A program made the position numbers and the translations under genes. A stretch of 64,000 nucleotides of DNA from Ichthyophis bannanicus (Eukaryota; Chordata; Amphibia; Gymnophiona; Ichthyophiidae). Of the stretch, positions 54,154-64,000 are shown piece after piece. The number at the start of each line of letters is the position of its first letter. The stretch's first letter is position 1. The DNA is taken from NCBI GenBank assembly GCA_033557465.1, contig CM066047.1:3782001-3846000 (forward strand), written 5' to 3'. The notes under the pieces were generated by a model. That model did not search any database. It saw only the letters and a program-made list of their open reading frames with translations, and was not told the DNA's origin.

Positions 54154-54760
54154 TAAGGAAAGGAATAGAGAATAAAATCAAGGGTATTATAATGCCTCTG
54201 TATCGTTCCATGATGGACCGCACCTTGAATATTGTGTGTAATTCTGGTCGCCGTATCTTAAAAAGGATATAGCAGAATTAGAAAAGGTACAGTAAAGAGT
54301 CACCAAAATGGAAGGATACCCCTATGAGGAGAGGCTTAAAAGGTTAGGGCTCTTCAACCTGGAAAAGAGACGGCTGAGGGGAGATATGATAGAGGTCTAT
54401 AAATTAATGAATGGAGTGGAACGGGTAAATATAGATTAATTGTTCATGCCATCAAAAGTAGAAAGACTAGGGGACACACAATGAAGCTACAACATAACCC
54501 TTTTTTTTTTTGTTTTAAAATTTTTATTGAGACAACAAATCTTTGCAATACAACACCTTTGAGACACAGCAAAAGCATGTGATATGTCCACCTATCCAGT
54601 CTTACCCCCTTAATATAATCCCATATCACAATACAAACATGAACCAATTAAACCAACATCAAGCTTTCCTTAGTCTCCTTTTTGTTTTCCCTTTGGACGC
54701 CTCCCACTTCCCCCCTCCCTCCCTCCTCCCCCCCTGGATCTCCGCACAGCCATAACATAC

Positions 54761-57010
54761 TTAGGGATTGGCTGTCCATCTAATGTATGCCCCCCATACG
54801 CTCAAATGTTTCTGTGGCCTCGCTTGCTTCAGAGCCGTAAGCTTACTCATAAGACATATATGCCCCAAATAGGTTCTAAATTCCTCCAGGGTTGGAACCG
54901 CCGCCTGCCTCCATTTCCGGGCTATCAATACCCGAAGGGCCGTACATCCTAAATTTAGGAAAGAGAACTCCTCCTCCCTCCACCCCTCCGGCCTCACCCC
55001 CAATAACGCCACAGCAGGTTGCGGTTCAATCACCTTTCTCACAATAGTACCCAGCAATATAAATATTTCCTTCCATAGACCATTTACTCTCTGACAGTTC
55101 CACCATATATGCATGTACGACCCCGGCCCACCACACATCCGCCAACATGTATCCTCCACATGTGCAAACATTTTATGTAATTTTGCTGGTGTTAGGTGCC
55201 ATCTATACAGCACTTTATAATTATTCTCCAACAGATTAGAGGCTAAAAGACCCTTATATCTATTCTTATATATCCGCTCCCATACTCCCCCATCCCACTG
55301 TACCCCCAAATCCTTTTCCCAGCTACCTTGGAAGCTCACCCTAGATTCAGCCTTCATCATAATAGTATATACAGCAGATATCACTTTAGTTTTTGGTCCC
55401 CTTAAAAAAAGTTTTTCAAACTCTGAAAGCTCCGGCTGTAGCCATGGTATAATCTGAAGCCGTATATAATGACTAAGCTGTAAGTAGCGGAAAAAATCTT
55501 TCCCCGCCAGCTGGTACTGCTTCTGTATCAATTCAAAAGACTTAATTCCTTTCCCCTCCAACATCTGCCCTATCGTTGTCAACCCCCGCTCTTCCCACTC
55601 CTCAAACCCCCCTCCCTCCAATCCTGGAAGAAATTCTGGATTCCCTCTTATAGGGCTCAAACGGGATACCCCTTCCTTCCCCAGCCACACCTTTTTCCAT
55701 TTATCCCACACTTGCAAGGTCAGCTGTACATAAGGATTCCTCCCTCTCTCGGGCACCACAGTAAATCCCTCAAACACCTCAACTGCACCGCCTCATTTTC
55801 CATCTGTACCCACGCTTTGGGAATCTCCTCCCCCCACGTTAACACACCACGTATTTGAGCAGCCTCAAAATATTTAGATAGGTCCGGAATCGCCAACCCC
55901 CCATCTTCTCTTCTCCTCATCAGTGTTTTCCAAGCCACCCTGGTCTTCTTCCCTCCACCTATGAATTTCATAACACTCCTCTGGATCCGAGCTAAGAAGC
56001 CCTTTGGAACCCTCATAGGCAAGTTGTTAAACAGATAGATCCATCTTGGGAGTATCATCATCTTGACAGCATGCATCCGCCCCATCCAAGATAAATCTCT
56101 ACCCCCCCCCCACCCCTCCAGCTCCTGTTTTACAACATTCTCCATCTTAATATAGTTGGCCTTAAATAACTCCTCTACCTTAAGAGCCAGATTAATCCCT
56201 AAATACTTAATACTATGTTTTACCCATCTAAATGGGAACTTTGCCTGAATTCGTAATTTCGAGGCCACTGAAGTTGAGATGTTCAATATCTCGGACTTAG
56301 AAGCGTTTATTTTAAACCCCGATACCTCTCCATAGCTAACCAATAATTTATACAGTGCCTCTAACGATCCCGTGGGGTTAGTCACCATAAAAAGCAAGTC
56401 ATTGGCAAAGAGCGCCACTTTGCTTTCTATCGCTCTCCACTTTACCCCTGTAATCTCACAACACTCCCTTACCCGGTGTGCTAAAGGTTCCATGGATAAT
56501 ACGAATAGTAGAGGTGAAAGGGGGCACCCCTGCCTAGTTCCCCTGGCTAACTCAAACGCAGCCGAGTACTCCCCATTAATGCAAATTCTAGCCAGGGGCC
56601 GATCATAAATTGCTCTAATCCACTTCAGATAATTCCCACCTATCCCCATCCTCTCCAGTACTTTAAACTGAAAGGGCCAGGACACACGATCGAACGCCTT
56701 TTCAGCGTCAATCGTTAAAAGCAACAACTCCTCCTCCCCTTTCCCCCCCCCCGTCTACATCGCATTCAACACTTTCCGTATATTGTCCACGGTTTGCCGT
56801 CCCGGAACAAAACCTGACTGATTTACATGTACTAAGTTAATTAGGAATGGAAGGAGCCTATTAGCCAATATTTTCATAAAAATTTTAAAATCTGTTCCTA
56901 ATAGCGAGATAGGTCAGTACGACCCACATACAATAGGATCTTTCCCTTCTTTTGGAAGAATCGTCACACTCACCGTCTGCATCGACTCCGGAATCTGCTG
57001 CCCCTCCATC
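54761..57010 (-). pseudogene. L1-C ORF2 (RT and C-terminus), endonuclease deleted
   Basis: It begins at the deletion junction with IPESMQTVSVTILPKEGKDP. After a stop near 56757 it is open: LTIDAEKAFDRVSWPF, RGTRQGCPLSPLLFVLSMEP and the catalytic motif as LFANDLLF (normally FADD, one Asp changed to Asn). A frameshift near 55770 leads to the long C-terminal domain, including the Cys/His knuckle (CWRMCGGPGSYMHIWWNC, about 55150). The stop is at 54761. Confidence 0.85.
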
Positions 57011-58064
57011 CATTTCCCTCCATCCAGGTCTGCGCCTTCCGCTGTTGCCTGCGGAGTCTCCGGTCTCCTTGTTGCACTCTCTGCCAGCCCCCGATCTCCT
57101 TCTGCCAACCGAGAGTCCTCCCTGGCCCCGTGGTCTCCACCTCCGGCCAGTCCTCCCAGCCTGCCTCCTGCATGGCCGTGATAGCTGCTTGCACCTTCCT
57201 AACTTGTGTAGTTACTCCCAAAATGCAAAATTGCAAACCAAAGGGAAAGAGCCATTTATATTTGATTTGGCCTTCTCTCAACCTTTTGGTAACGGCAGCA
57301 AATTCTCTTCTCTTCCTCATTGTTATTGCCGATAAATCCGCATAAATTTCAATTTTCTGATTCTCCCATTGTATGCGGGGCATCTTTCTCGCAGCCTCCA
57401 CCACCACATTTTTAGTCTCATATTCATGAAAACAGGCCACAATATCTCTGTCCCGGTCATCCCATTTAGAGCCCAGTGCTCTATGCGCCCGGTCCAGGTT
57501 CCAACAAAACGCAGACTCATTCAAGCCTGCGTCTGTTACAATCTGCTTGCAGATCTTCTTCACCACCTCTTTACAGTCCCTTTTCTCTCCACTCTCCGGG
57601 ACTCCTCTTATTCGTATGTTGGCTCTTCTAGATCTGTTTTCTAGATCTTCCACCTTTGCCCAGAGCTCCTCATGCTCATTCTCACTTGCCTCCATTCTTT
57701 CTTGCAGAGTTAGTAAGGTGTTCGCCTGGGATTCTACTTTCGTTTCCACCTCCTCTAGTCTCTGCCCCACTTCCTTGATATCTCCCCGCAGCTCTTCCAG
57801 CCACGAGTGGACCTCTGTTTTAAAGTGGGCGAGATCTCCTCTCAATGTGCCGAACCAGCCTTCCAGATCCCCTCTGAGCTCACCCAATTCGCCTCCTTGC
57901 TCCTCCTCACCTTTCTTTGCAAGGCCCGCATTTTCTTCACTCACCACGCTCCCGGACGCCATCTTAGTTTTTCCCCCGGGGCCCGCCGCGGCATTCTTAT
58001 AAGCAAACGTTTTCAGCTCAGCGGCACCCTTCCGTGTTGCCATGCCTTCCCGCTGGCCCCGCAC
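56970..58064 (-). CDS. L1-C ORF1 RNA-binding protein, tail altered by deletion
   Basis: A 364-codon open frame. It has a basic N-terminus, a long coiled coil (about residues 60-150, with LEEVETKVESQANTLLTLQE), the RRM opening DLENRSRRANIRIRGVPES, DRDIVACFHEYETK and a C-terminal domain ending near YKWLFPFGLQF. The Gln/Arg-rich last 60 residues run into the ORF1/ORF2 deletion junction, so the natural C-terminus is probably modified. Confidence 0.83.
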   Translation of the reverse strand: MRGQREGMATRKGAAELKTFAYKNAAAGPGGKTKMASGSVVSEENAGLAKKGEEEQGGELGELRGDLEGWFGTLRGDLAHFKTEVHSWLEELRGDIKEVGQRLEEVETKVESQANTLLTLQERMEASENEHEELWAKVEDLENRSRRANIRIRGVPESGEKRDCKEVVKKICKQIVTDAGLNESAFCWNLDRAHRALGSKWDDRDRDIVACFHEYETKNVVVEAARKMPRIQWENQKIEIYADLSAITMRKRREFAAVTKRLREGQIKYKWLFPFGLQFCILGVTTQVRKVQAAITAMQEAGWEDWPEVETTGPGRTLGWQKEIGGWQRVQQGDRRLRRQQRKAQTWMEGNGWRGSRFRSRCRR

Positions 58065-58170
58065 TATTTCACTGCTATCTGGGCTCTTTTCTCCGTAGAT
58101 TTGGAGTGTAATTGCTTAAACACTGCTCTTCTCACCACGGAGCTCCATTTCGCCCAGCCGCTCAGCTCTG

Positions 58171-58178
58171 TGACGTCA
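58171..58178. promoter_or_regulatory. CRE-like palindrome in the L1-C 5' UTR
   Basis: TGACGTCA lies about 14 bases from the L1-C 5' end, at the same relative position as in L1-A and L1-B. Confidence 0.5.
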
Positions 58179-58526
58179 TTTCCTCCTCCACCATAACCCA
58201 TTTAAGACTATTAATAAATATTTTTTCACTCAACACGTAATCAAACTCTGGAATTCTTTACCGAGGATGTAGTAAAAGCTGTTAGTGTAACCGGGTTTAG
58301 AAAAGGCTTGGACAAGTTCTTGAGGAAATGTCCATAAACCATTATTAAAGACGAACCGGGAAATCCACTGCTTTCCCGGGACAAGCATTGTGGAATCTAT
58401 GTACCTTTTTTGGGAACCTGACAGGTACCTATGACCTGGATTGGCCACTGTTGGAAATAGGATACTGGGCTTGATGGACCTTGGTCTGACTCAGTATGGC
58501 ATTTCTTATGTTCTTATGTTAGTACA

Positions 58527-58640
58527 GGGGATCTTTAAGAGAGAAGAAAGGACTCTAGAGCTTAGTAACCGGTATGGATGGGCAGACTGAATAGGCCAAA
58601 TGGTCTTTATGTGCTGTTGTTTTTTGTGTTTCACCGCCCC
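58527..58640 (+). repeat. Second CR1-type 3' tail
   Basis: The segment gatgggcagactgaataggc + caaatggtctttatgtgctg is a CR1/L3-type 3' UTR end. It is distinct from that of CR1-G just upstream. Confidence 0.5.
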
Positions 58641-59512
58641 TGTTCCCAGGGCTTTCCCATTGGCTGGTTATTCCCACAGGTTCTGCTGCTAGTTATGGTA
58701 GACGTAGGCCAGGCAGAGTCATTCACACGGAAGGGAAGAGTTATAAAATTCTGAAAAATGCCCAGACACATTAGCCATCCTTCTGGTTTCCAAACATTAA
58801 TGCAAAAATCTATCGAGTTCTGACAAAAGCCATACAGCAGTCCTATCCTCCCAGGCCCATTTAACAGAGCCCTCCTAAACATTTGGGCCCTAGGCATGTG
58901 CCTAGGCCTTAACCCGGCCCTGCTTGGCATTTACTGTTTCATTTGATTTTAAGATCAGAGGCCAATTTATCTAAGTTTTCTCTCAGTTCTCTTGTTTGGC
59001 AGTGTTGCTCACATCACACATAAGGTTGCCACTGGAGGGGGAACAATGTCTATTTAACATCATCTCCTACTTTAGCCATGAACAATTGACTATGGTATAT
59101 CTTGTGGCCCCTTCTACAGTTATCCAGGGCTGCCAATAAGTTGCAGTTTAATGCAGATTTTCTTGGACTTTTTATTTATTTATTTTTGAGGCTGATGGCA
59201 GTTTTGTGCCTTTGTTGTGCGTTATTAATTGACATGCTTCTATAATATATTATACCCAACAGTATTATGATCATGGTTTCCCAATATCTTCTCCAGTTAT
59301 TCCTTTCTGTGCATTGACTTAGCAATTTTGTTCATATGTGCTTAATATTTCTATTCAATAGTTTTCAATTTCCATTGCCTTAGGAGACCAGTGCCCTGCA
59401 GTTATGGTGCCCTTCAGCATACATTTTGGATCTATGATCTCTTGGTCTAAATATTTAATAGTATGTTTTATTTAATTTCACTTTTACTTTCTTGTTTTTA
59501 TTCATTCCTCCT
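58641..59512. other. Intron sequence, no feature resolved
   Basis: AT-rich. 58880-58925 (gccctaggcatgtgcctaggcc) resembles 10380-10420 and may belong to a shared old repeat. No exon of TCP11L1 or transposon protein is recognised. Confidence 0.4.
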
Positions 59513-60026
59513 GTGGTAGGCTATGGCCTATAATAGCCTGTAGAACGTATGAGAGGCCTGTAAACTAGGCCGGAGTTCCCCACCCCCACTTGGAAATAAT
59601 AAATGCTGAGAAAGACCAAAATCTGTAAAAGTCTGAGAAAGCTGTTTTAAACTGCTTAATAAGGAGTCTTCATGAATACATAAATCTTTCATATTCTCTT
59701 GTGTTCTGAGGATAGAAATGTTTCAATACCTGCATTCCTAGAGCTAGAAACGACCCTGCAGTAGAAGTGTATCAATACCTAGAAACTGTGCCATTGTTAG
59801 AACAATCCTAGAGGAGGGAACCGGGTGCTAGGCCCAGAAAGGGTCTCCGATTGGGCAAGTGTAGGGGGCGTTGGGACCAATAGAAAGTCTGCATGTATCA
59901 AACTGAAAAGAAATGTATAAAATGAATATGTTTCTGTAAGAGCTTTGCTCAGTCCTTTTTGAAGCTTGACTTTCTGAGCCTTGTGCACAATAAATTGGCT
60001 TGGATCTTTGAACTGACTCCTGGTAT
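59513..60026 (+). repeat. Probable retroviral-type LTR, cut by DIRS-B
   Basis: It starts TGTGGTAGGCTATGG. A promoter-like AT segment (TATAAAATG at about 59918) is followed by AATAAA at about 59989 and cttggatctttgaactgactcctgg, the layout of U3-R-U5. The 3' end is lost at the DIRS-B boundary. No internal viral genes are seen. Confidence 0.45.
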
Positions 60027-60613
60027 ATGGAAATTACACTAACCTGGTAATTGTAGTTCCTGTAGGATCCAGTTTAGTCCTCCACAATCGGGTACTGCCC
60101 CTCTCACTGCAGCCTGTAGACTGGACCAATCAAATCTTCTGTAGTACATATCCAGCAGGAGCTCCCAGAAGCCCCCCAGTGTACTAGTAACAAAGCATAC
60201 TGAACGAAGCAACACATCAGATTATTATCAGATTAACATTAAACCTTGTACTTCCCCCCCTGGAATAACCAACTCCCTCCCCAAACGAGGAAGTCAGAAC
60301 ACTGCACGGCGCCGGAATCGACGCCCCTAAATTGACACAGAGCTCCCCCCAGGTACTAAGGAGCTTACGGAACCCCAAAAGAAAGGGAAGAGCCATAGCT
60401 ATAAGCACGACTGCCGCTAAGGTCCGAACGGGACGCAACACTATCTTAGAATCTCCCGCTCGGGATAGCGCGCCGCAAGATCATGCAGATATTCGGGAGG
60501 GAAGGAGGACTAAACTGGATCCTACAGGAACTACAATTACCAGGTTAGTGTAATTTCCATTTCCTGTGCGGATATCCAGTTTAGTCCTCCACAATCGGGA
60601 TGTAACAGAGCAG

Positions 60614-61730
60614 TTAAGACCGGGCGGGACCTTGTAGGCCGGCGCGCAAAACCGCCGAACCAAAACAGGAATCCCGAGCCGCTGACACATCCAAGCGATA
60701 GTGCCTGCTGAAAGCATGCAGAGACGACCAAGTGGCCGCCCTACAGATCTCCGCTGGTGGAACCAGACCATGCTCCGCCCAAGAGGCCGCCTGAGCCCTA
60801 GTAGAATGAGCCCGGAGCCCCTCCGGAACCGGCCGCCGCTGCAACAGATACGCGGAGGCGATCGCTTCTTTAAGCCATCGAGCAATGGAGGCCTTAGCCG
60901 CCGCCTCCCCTTTCCGTGCACCCCCAAAGAGCACAAAAAGCCGATCAGTCTTCCGAAATGACTCGGTAGACTGTAAATACCGACGCAGCGTGCGGCCCAC
61001 ATCAAGCCGGTGAAGCCCCTTGTCCACCGACTCGACCGAGGCCGCCGAAATCACTGGTAGAAATACTGCCTGATTCAGGTGAAAAGGAGACACCACCTTT
61101 GGCAGGAAGGAGGGAACCGGACGGAGCACAACCCGCTCCGCAGAAAAAGACAAGAAAGGTTCTCGGCATGACAAGGCCTGTAGATCCGAGATGCGCCGTG
61201 CCGAGCAAATGGCTACCAGAAAAACCGTCTTCAACGTGAGATCCTTCAAGGATGCCCTCCGCAAGGGCTCAAAGGGTTCCCGAGCCAGGGCCCGCAGAAC
61301 TAAATTCAAATCCCACGGAGGAATCACCGCTCTGCGGGAAGGCCGCAAATGAAACACGGCGGTCAAGAAACGCCGCACATCCGCATGAGCGCCAAGAAGG
61401 CGGCCCAAGACCTTGCCTCTATAGCAAGAGAGCGCGGCCAACTGGACCTTCAGGGAACTGGCCGCGAGACCCTTCTCGAAGCCATCCTGCAGAAAGCTGA
61501 GCACGACGGGCACCGAGACCGTCGCCGCCCGAACTCCACGCCGGGAGCACCAGTCCTCAAAAATTCTCCAAATTCGAACATAAGTAAGAGAAGTGGACGA
61601 CTTTCTTGCCCGCAGTAAGGTGGAAATCACCGCGGGCGAATAACCCTTCTTTTTCAGCCGAGCCCTCTCAATGGCCAAACCGTAAGCGAGAACCGAGCCA
61701 CCTGGGGCATCCGCAAGGGGCCCTGAAGAA
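60614..61730 (-). CDS. DIRS-B tyrosine recombinase
   Basis: About 370 codons to the stop at 60614. The N-terminal SAM-like domain runs from YGLAIERARLKKKGYSPAV through YVRIWRIFEDWCSRRGV and FLQDGFEKGLAASSLKVQL. The catalytic domain follows: VFLVAICSARRISDLQALS (first Arg), LRAHSTRAQAASWAEH (HxxR) and ATWSSLHAFSRHYRLD (His/Trp and nucleophile Tyr). It integrates circular DNA by strand exchange, so no target duplication is expected. The frame stays open upstream to 63493, but there it only shadows pol. The true start is near 61730, overlapping the pol end. Confidence 0.85.
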
Positions 61731-63792
61731 GAAGATCCGGTAGCGCCGGAAGGCGCCACGGCACGCCGTCTCGAAGCCGAACGAGGTCGGCATACCAGGG
61801 CCTCCGGGGCCAATCCGGAGCCACCAGCAGCACCCGGCCCTGATGGCCCTCGATGCGCTGGACGACCCGACCGATCAGGGCCCACTGTGGGAAAACGTAC
61901 AGCATCCCGGACGTCGGCCACGGCTGAATGAGAGCGTCGAGTCCTTCGGACATCCGCTCCCGCCGTCTGCTGAAGAAGCGACTTGTCTTGGCCGACTGGA
62001 AGGTCGCCATGAGATCCATGATGGGCGGACCCCACCGCCGAACTACCTGCGCATATACCTGAGGATTTAACTCCCACTCTCCGGGGTCCACCCGCACTCT
62101 GCTGAGAAAGTCGGCCTGGACATTGTCGGCGCCTGCAATGTGCGCCGCCGAGATCGCCGGCAGCCGAGTCTGCACCCAGCTGAACAAGGCCGTCGCTTCT
62201 GTTTCCAGGGCCACACTCCCTGTGCCCCCTTGGCGATTGATGTACGCCACCGTGGTCGCATTGTCCGACCAGACTCGGACCGCCCGGCCCAGGAGCAGAG
62301 GTTCCAGGGCCATCAGGGCTAGTCGGACCGCCCGAAGCTCGAGGCGGTTGATCGACCAAGACGCTTCCTGCGAGGACCACACCCCCTGCGTGAAGCGGGT
62401 CTCGCAGTGTGCTCCCCAGCCGACTAGGCTCGCATCCGTAGTGAGGGGGACCCACAGAGGAGGCTCCAAGGGAATCCCCCGCGTCAGGTTCTCGGAGGAG
62501 AGCCACCACCGAAGCGACCGCCGCACTGCCTTCGGGCAGGGCAGTCTCTTGTGCAAGGAATCGCACTGGTTGGACCAGCGACGAAGGAGCGCCCTCTGTA
62601 GCGGGCGCATGTGGAACCGCGCCCACGGAACCACCTCTAAGGTCGCCGCCATCGTTCCGAGAAGCCGTAGGTACCACCACGCCGACGGAGCGGGCATCCC
62701 CCGAAATAGTCGGACAAGAGCCCGCAACGTCAGGACGCGGCGCTCGGGAAGGCACACCAGCCCCCGAGCAGTGTCGAAGCGCACCCCCAGATACTCCAGG
62801 TCCTGCGAGGGCCGCAGACAACTCTTTCTTTCGTTCACCACCCAGCCGAGGGATCGCAGCAGAGCTACCACCCTGCTCGTGACCCGCAGGCACTCTCGAC
62901 CGGATTTTGCTCGTATCAACCAGTCGTCCAGGTAAGGATGGACCAAAATGCCCTCCTTGCGCAAGGCCGCCGCAACCACCACCATCACCTTTGTGAAAGT
63001 GCGCGGGGCCGTAGCCAAGCCGAACGGCATGGCCCGGAACTGAAAGTGGCCCCACGGGAACGCGAAGCGGAGAAACCGCTGATGGGCTGGGTGTATCGGA
63101 ATGTGCAGATAGGCCTCGGTAAGATCGAGGGACGTCAAAAACTCCCCCTTTCGCACCGCTACAATGACTGACCGCAGGGTTTCCATGCGGAAATGCGGCA
63201 CTCTGAGCGCGCGATTCACGCCTTTGAGATCCAAAATCGGACGCAGAGAGTCGCCCTTTTTGGGTACCACAAAATAGATGGAGTAGCGACCAGCGCCTCT
63301 TTCCAAGGGAGGCACTGGAACCACCGCTCCCAGCGCTAACAATCGAGCCAGGGTCACGCGGATGTCCCTCGTCTTTTGCTCGCCCCTGCTGGGAGACAGA
63401 ACAAAGGAATCTGGAAGTGGGAACGCAAATTCCAGAGCGTAACCCTCCTCTATAATTTGTAGCACCCAGCGATCCGACGTTATTTGGGCCCAAGAGGAAA
63501 GAAAGTCGCGCAAGCGACCGCCGACAAGCGGTCCTCCCTCCAGAGCCTGCCTGGCGTCATTGTGGCTTGCGTCCAAAGGAAGAACCCGAAGAAGAGCCGG
63601 CTGCGGAGAAGCCTCTGCCGGCTCCCCTGAAAGCCCGAAATCCTTGGCTACGGGCTCCAAACCGGCCCCGCTGCGAGGACCACTGGCGGGAGGGCCGAAA
63701 CCTGCGCTGATCCCGAAAGGATCCCCGCGCCGACGAGGTGGACCGGTTGGACCTTGGTTTATCCTCCGGAAGCCGGCCCCCTTTGGACTCAC
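61654..63792 (-). CDS. DIRS-B pol: reverse transcriptase and RNase H
   Basis: A 712-codon open frame. RT (about residues 150-400) has YFVVPKKGDSLRPILDLKGV, FLTSLDLTEAYLHIPIHP, FRAMPFGLATAPRTFTKVM and the catalytic HPYLDDWLI. RNase H has LTTDASLVGWGAHC, INRLELRAVRLAL and WSDNATTVAYINRQGG. A C-terminal extension typical of DIRS pol follows (IMDLMATFQSAKTSRFFS, VLLVAPDWPRRPWYADL). The first about 100 residues overlap the gag end in another frame, so translation may start later than the first Met. No stop or frameshift. Confidence 0.87.
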   Translation of the reverse strand: MSPKGAGFRRINQGPTGPPRRRGDPFGISAGFGPPASGPRSGAGLEPVAKDFGLSGEPAEASPQPALLRVLPLDASHNDARQALEGGPLVGGRLRDFLSSWAQITSDRWVLQIIEEGYALEFAFPLPDSFVLSPSRGEQKTRDIRVTLARLLALGAVVPVPPLERGAGRYSIYFVVPKKGDSLRPILDLKGVNRALRVPHFRMETLRSVIVAVRKGEFLTSLDLTEAYLHIPIHPAHQRFLRFAFPWGHFQFRAMPFGLATAPRTFTKVMVVVAAALRKEGILVHPYLDDWLIRAKSGRECLRVTSRVVALLRSLGWVVNERKSCLRPSQDLEYLGVRFDTARGLVCLPERRVLTLRALVRLFRGMPAPSAWWYLRLLGTMAATLEVVPWARFHMRPLQRALLRRWSNQCDSLHKRLPCPKAVRRSLRWWLSSENLTRGIPLEPPLWVPLTTDASLVGWGAHCETRFTQGVWSSQEASWSINRLELRAVRLALMALEPLLLGRAVRVWSDNATTVAYINRQGGTGSVALETEATALFSWVQTRLPAISAAHIAGADNVQADFLSRVRVDPGEWELNPQVYAQVVRRWGPPIMDLMATFQSAKTSRFFSRRRERMSEGLDALIQPWPTSGMLYVFPQWALIGRVVQRIEGHQGRVLLVAPDWPRRPWYADLVRLRDGVPWRLPALPDLLLQGPLRMPQVARFSLTVWPLRGLG

Positions 63793-64000
63793 CGAGATCC
63801 TTTACCAATTTCTCGAGAGCCTCCCCAAATAATAATCTGCCCTTAAACGGCAGCTTACTGAGGCGGGCCTTAGAAGAACTGTCCGCCGCCCAGCTGCGCA
63901 ACCAGAGGGACCGGCGCGCTGCTACCGCGGATGCCATACTGTTAGCCAACGCGCGGATCAAATCATAAAACAGATCCGCCAGGTAAGCCGAGCCGGACTC
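63557..64000 (-). CDS. DIRS-B gag-like ORF1, C-terminal part
   Basis: The frame is open from the window edge to the stop at 63557. It contains SLWLRSWAADSSSKARLSKL and LLFGEALEKLVKDLGES, which I associate with DIRS ORF1. An Arg/Gly/Ser-rich basic tail (RGSFRDQRRFRPSRQW, RGAGRGFSAAGSSSG) follows, presumably RNA-binding. The N-terminus is outside the window. Confidence 0.75.
   Translation of the reverse strand, partial: ESGSAYLADLFYDLIRALANSMASAVAARRSLWLRSWAADSSSKARLSKLPFKGRLLFGEALEKLVKDLGESKGGRLPEDKPRSNRSTSSARGSFRDQRRFRPSRQWSSQRGRFGARSQGFRAFRGAGRGFSAAGSSSGSSFGRKPQ

Larger units (their letters stand above)
52793..54480 (+). pseudogene. CR1-G ORF2 (RT), degenerate and interrupted
   Basis: Fragments are LTSVPGKMVETVIKNTITEH, VDIVYLDF followed by a stop, VPQGSVQGPLLFNIYVNDL, FADDTKLLK (catalytic site), WQMKFNVDKCKVMHLGKN and LGIIVDNTLKPSAQC. 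After the L2 tail it continues RKGIENKIKGIIMPLYRSMM. Several stops and frameshifts are present. Confidence 0.82.
54501..58191 (-). mobile_element. L1-C: LINE-1 with a large internal deletion
   Basis: It is flanked by CATAACCC duplications (54493-54500, 58192-58199). Plus-strand poly(T) at 54501 is the poly(A) tail. The 5' end contains TGACGTCA. ORF1 is complete but is joined near 57010 directly to the RT part of ORF2, so the spacer, endonuclease and first RT motifs are gone. Both the 5' and 3' ends are intact, so the copy retrotransposed with the deletion or lost the segment afterwards. Confidence 0.9.
52793..58526 (+). mobile_element. CR1-G: CR1 LINE broken by SINE, L2 tail and L1-C
   Basis: CR1 pieces are 52793-53169, 53469-53847, 54154-54500 and 58200-58526. 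They run collinearly from RT fingers to the 3' tail (cttggtctgactcagtatgg plus atgttcttatgtt). 5'-truncated. All three interruptions preserve CR1 order. Confidence 0.85.
60027..64000 (-). mobile_element. DIRS-B: DIRS-type retrotransposon with open ORFs, continues past the window
   Basis: The terminal sequence at 60029-60092 is found inverted at 60512-60573 and as a direct piece at 60571-60599 (ccagtttagtcctccacaat), as in DIRS-A. The gag, RT/RNase H and tyrosine recombinase frames are all open and overlap, the normal DIRS layout. The region is GC-rich, unlike its neighbours. It is probably the youngest element here. The 5' end lies beyond 64000. Confidence 0.87.

Noticed and set aside
61730..63493. 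The upstream half of a 959-codon open frame on the minus strand
   Set aside because: It shadows the DIRS-B pol gene in a GC-rich region with few stops. Only the 3' part is the tyrosine recombinase.
52450..64000. Further upstream TCP11L1 exons
   Set aside because: I looked for the preceding family segments (YERKKFQEIL-like and LSPVAVQNYAYLKLL-like) and found none. They must lie beyond the window.

Overview
This is vertebrate nuclear DNA. It holds the 3' end of one host gene, buried in transposable elements (TEs). The host gene lies on the minus strand and is read as TCP11L1 (T-complex 11-like 1). Three exons are visible: 52449-52268, 51543-51371 and the terminal coding exon 11430-11195. All three have canonical splice sites and compatible phases, and the protein matches the C-terminal third of TCP11L1. 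The last intron (51370 to 11431) is about 39.9 kb and consists almost entirely of TEs. The next intron upstream runs past the window end. The TE mix is CR1, L2, L1, DIRS tyrosine-recombinase elements, a Penelope-like element, piggyBac, hAT, Tc1 and long LTR-like elements. Together with the bloated intron, this suggests an amphibian, most likely a caecilian. That assignment is inference.

Layout. 1-4550: tandem and palindromic repeats with tRNA-like SINE heads and a foldback element, downstream of the host gene. 4990-9832: L1-A (minus). 11195-11430: last host exon. 11800-13985: Penelope-like element with a GIY-YIG domain. 14254-18115: L1-B (plus). 18115-18775: L2 fragment. 19835-26512: CR1-D, broken by an ORF1-only L1-like element and by LTR element X, which itself contains LTR element Y1. 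27194-27398: piggyBac MITE. 27640-31788: DIRS copies C and A. 31789-43325: CR1-E, broken by a nearly full-length L2 that carries a hAT element, which in turn carries a minisatellite with inserted L2 tails. 43444-48115: a CR1 3' end split by a complete piggyBac, itself split by LTR element Y2. 48733-51210: Tc1 element containing a nested L2. 51371-52449: two host exons. 52793-58526: CR1-G broken by a SINE, an L2 tail and L1-C. 59513-60026: probable LTR. 60027-64000: DIRS-B, whose gag, reverse transcriptase/RNase H and tyrosine recombinase frames are open.

The window is best read as a stratigraphy of insertions. Target-site duplications (TSDs) fix several events: CAAT for Y2, GTAC for Y1, ACAG for X, TTAA for piggyBac and its MITE, TA for Tc1, GGATAGCC for hAT and CATAACCC for L1-C. 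The most unusual content is the pair of 1.5-kb LTR-like elements (Y1, Y2), whose interiors share a charged protein-coding frame. Also notable are the 125-bp repeats at the 5' end of the L2, and a TGACGTCA palindrome shared by all three L1 5' ends.
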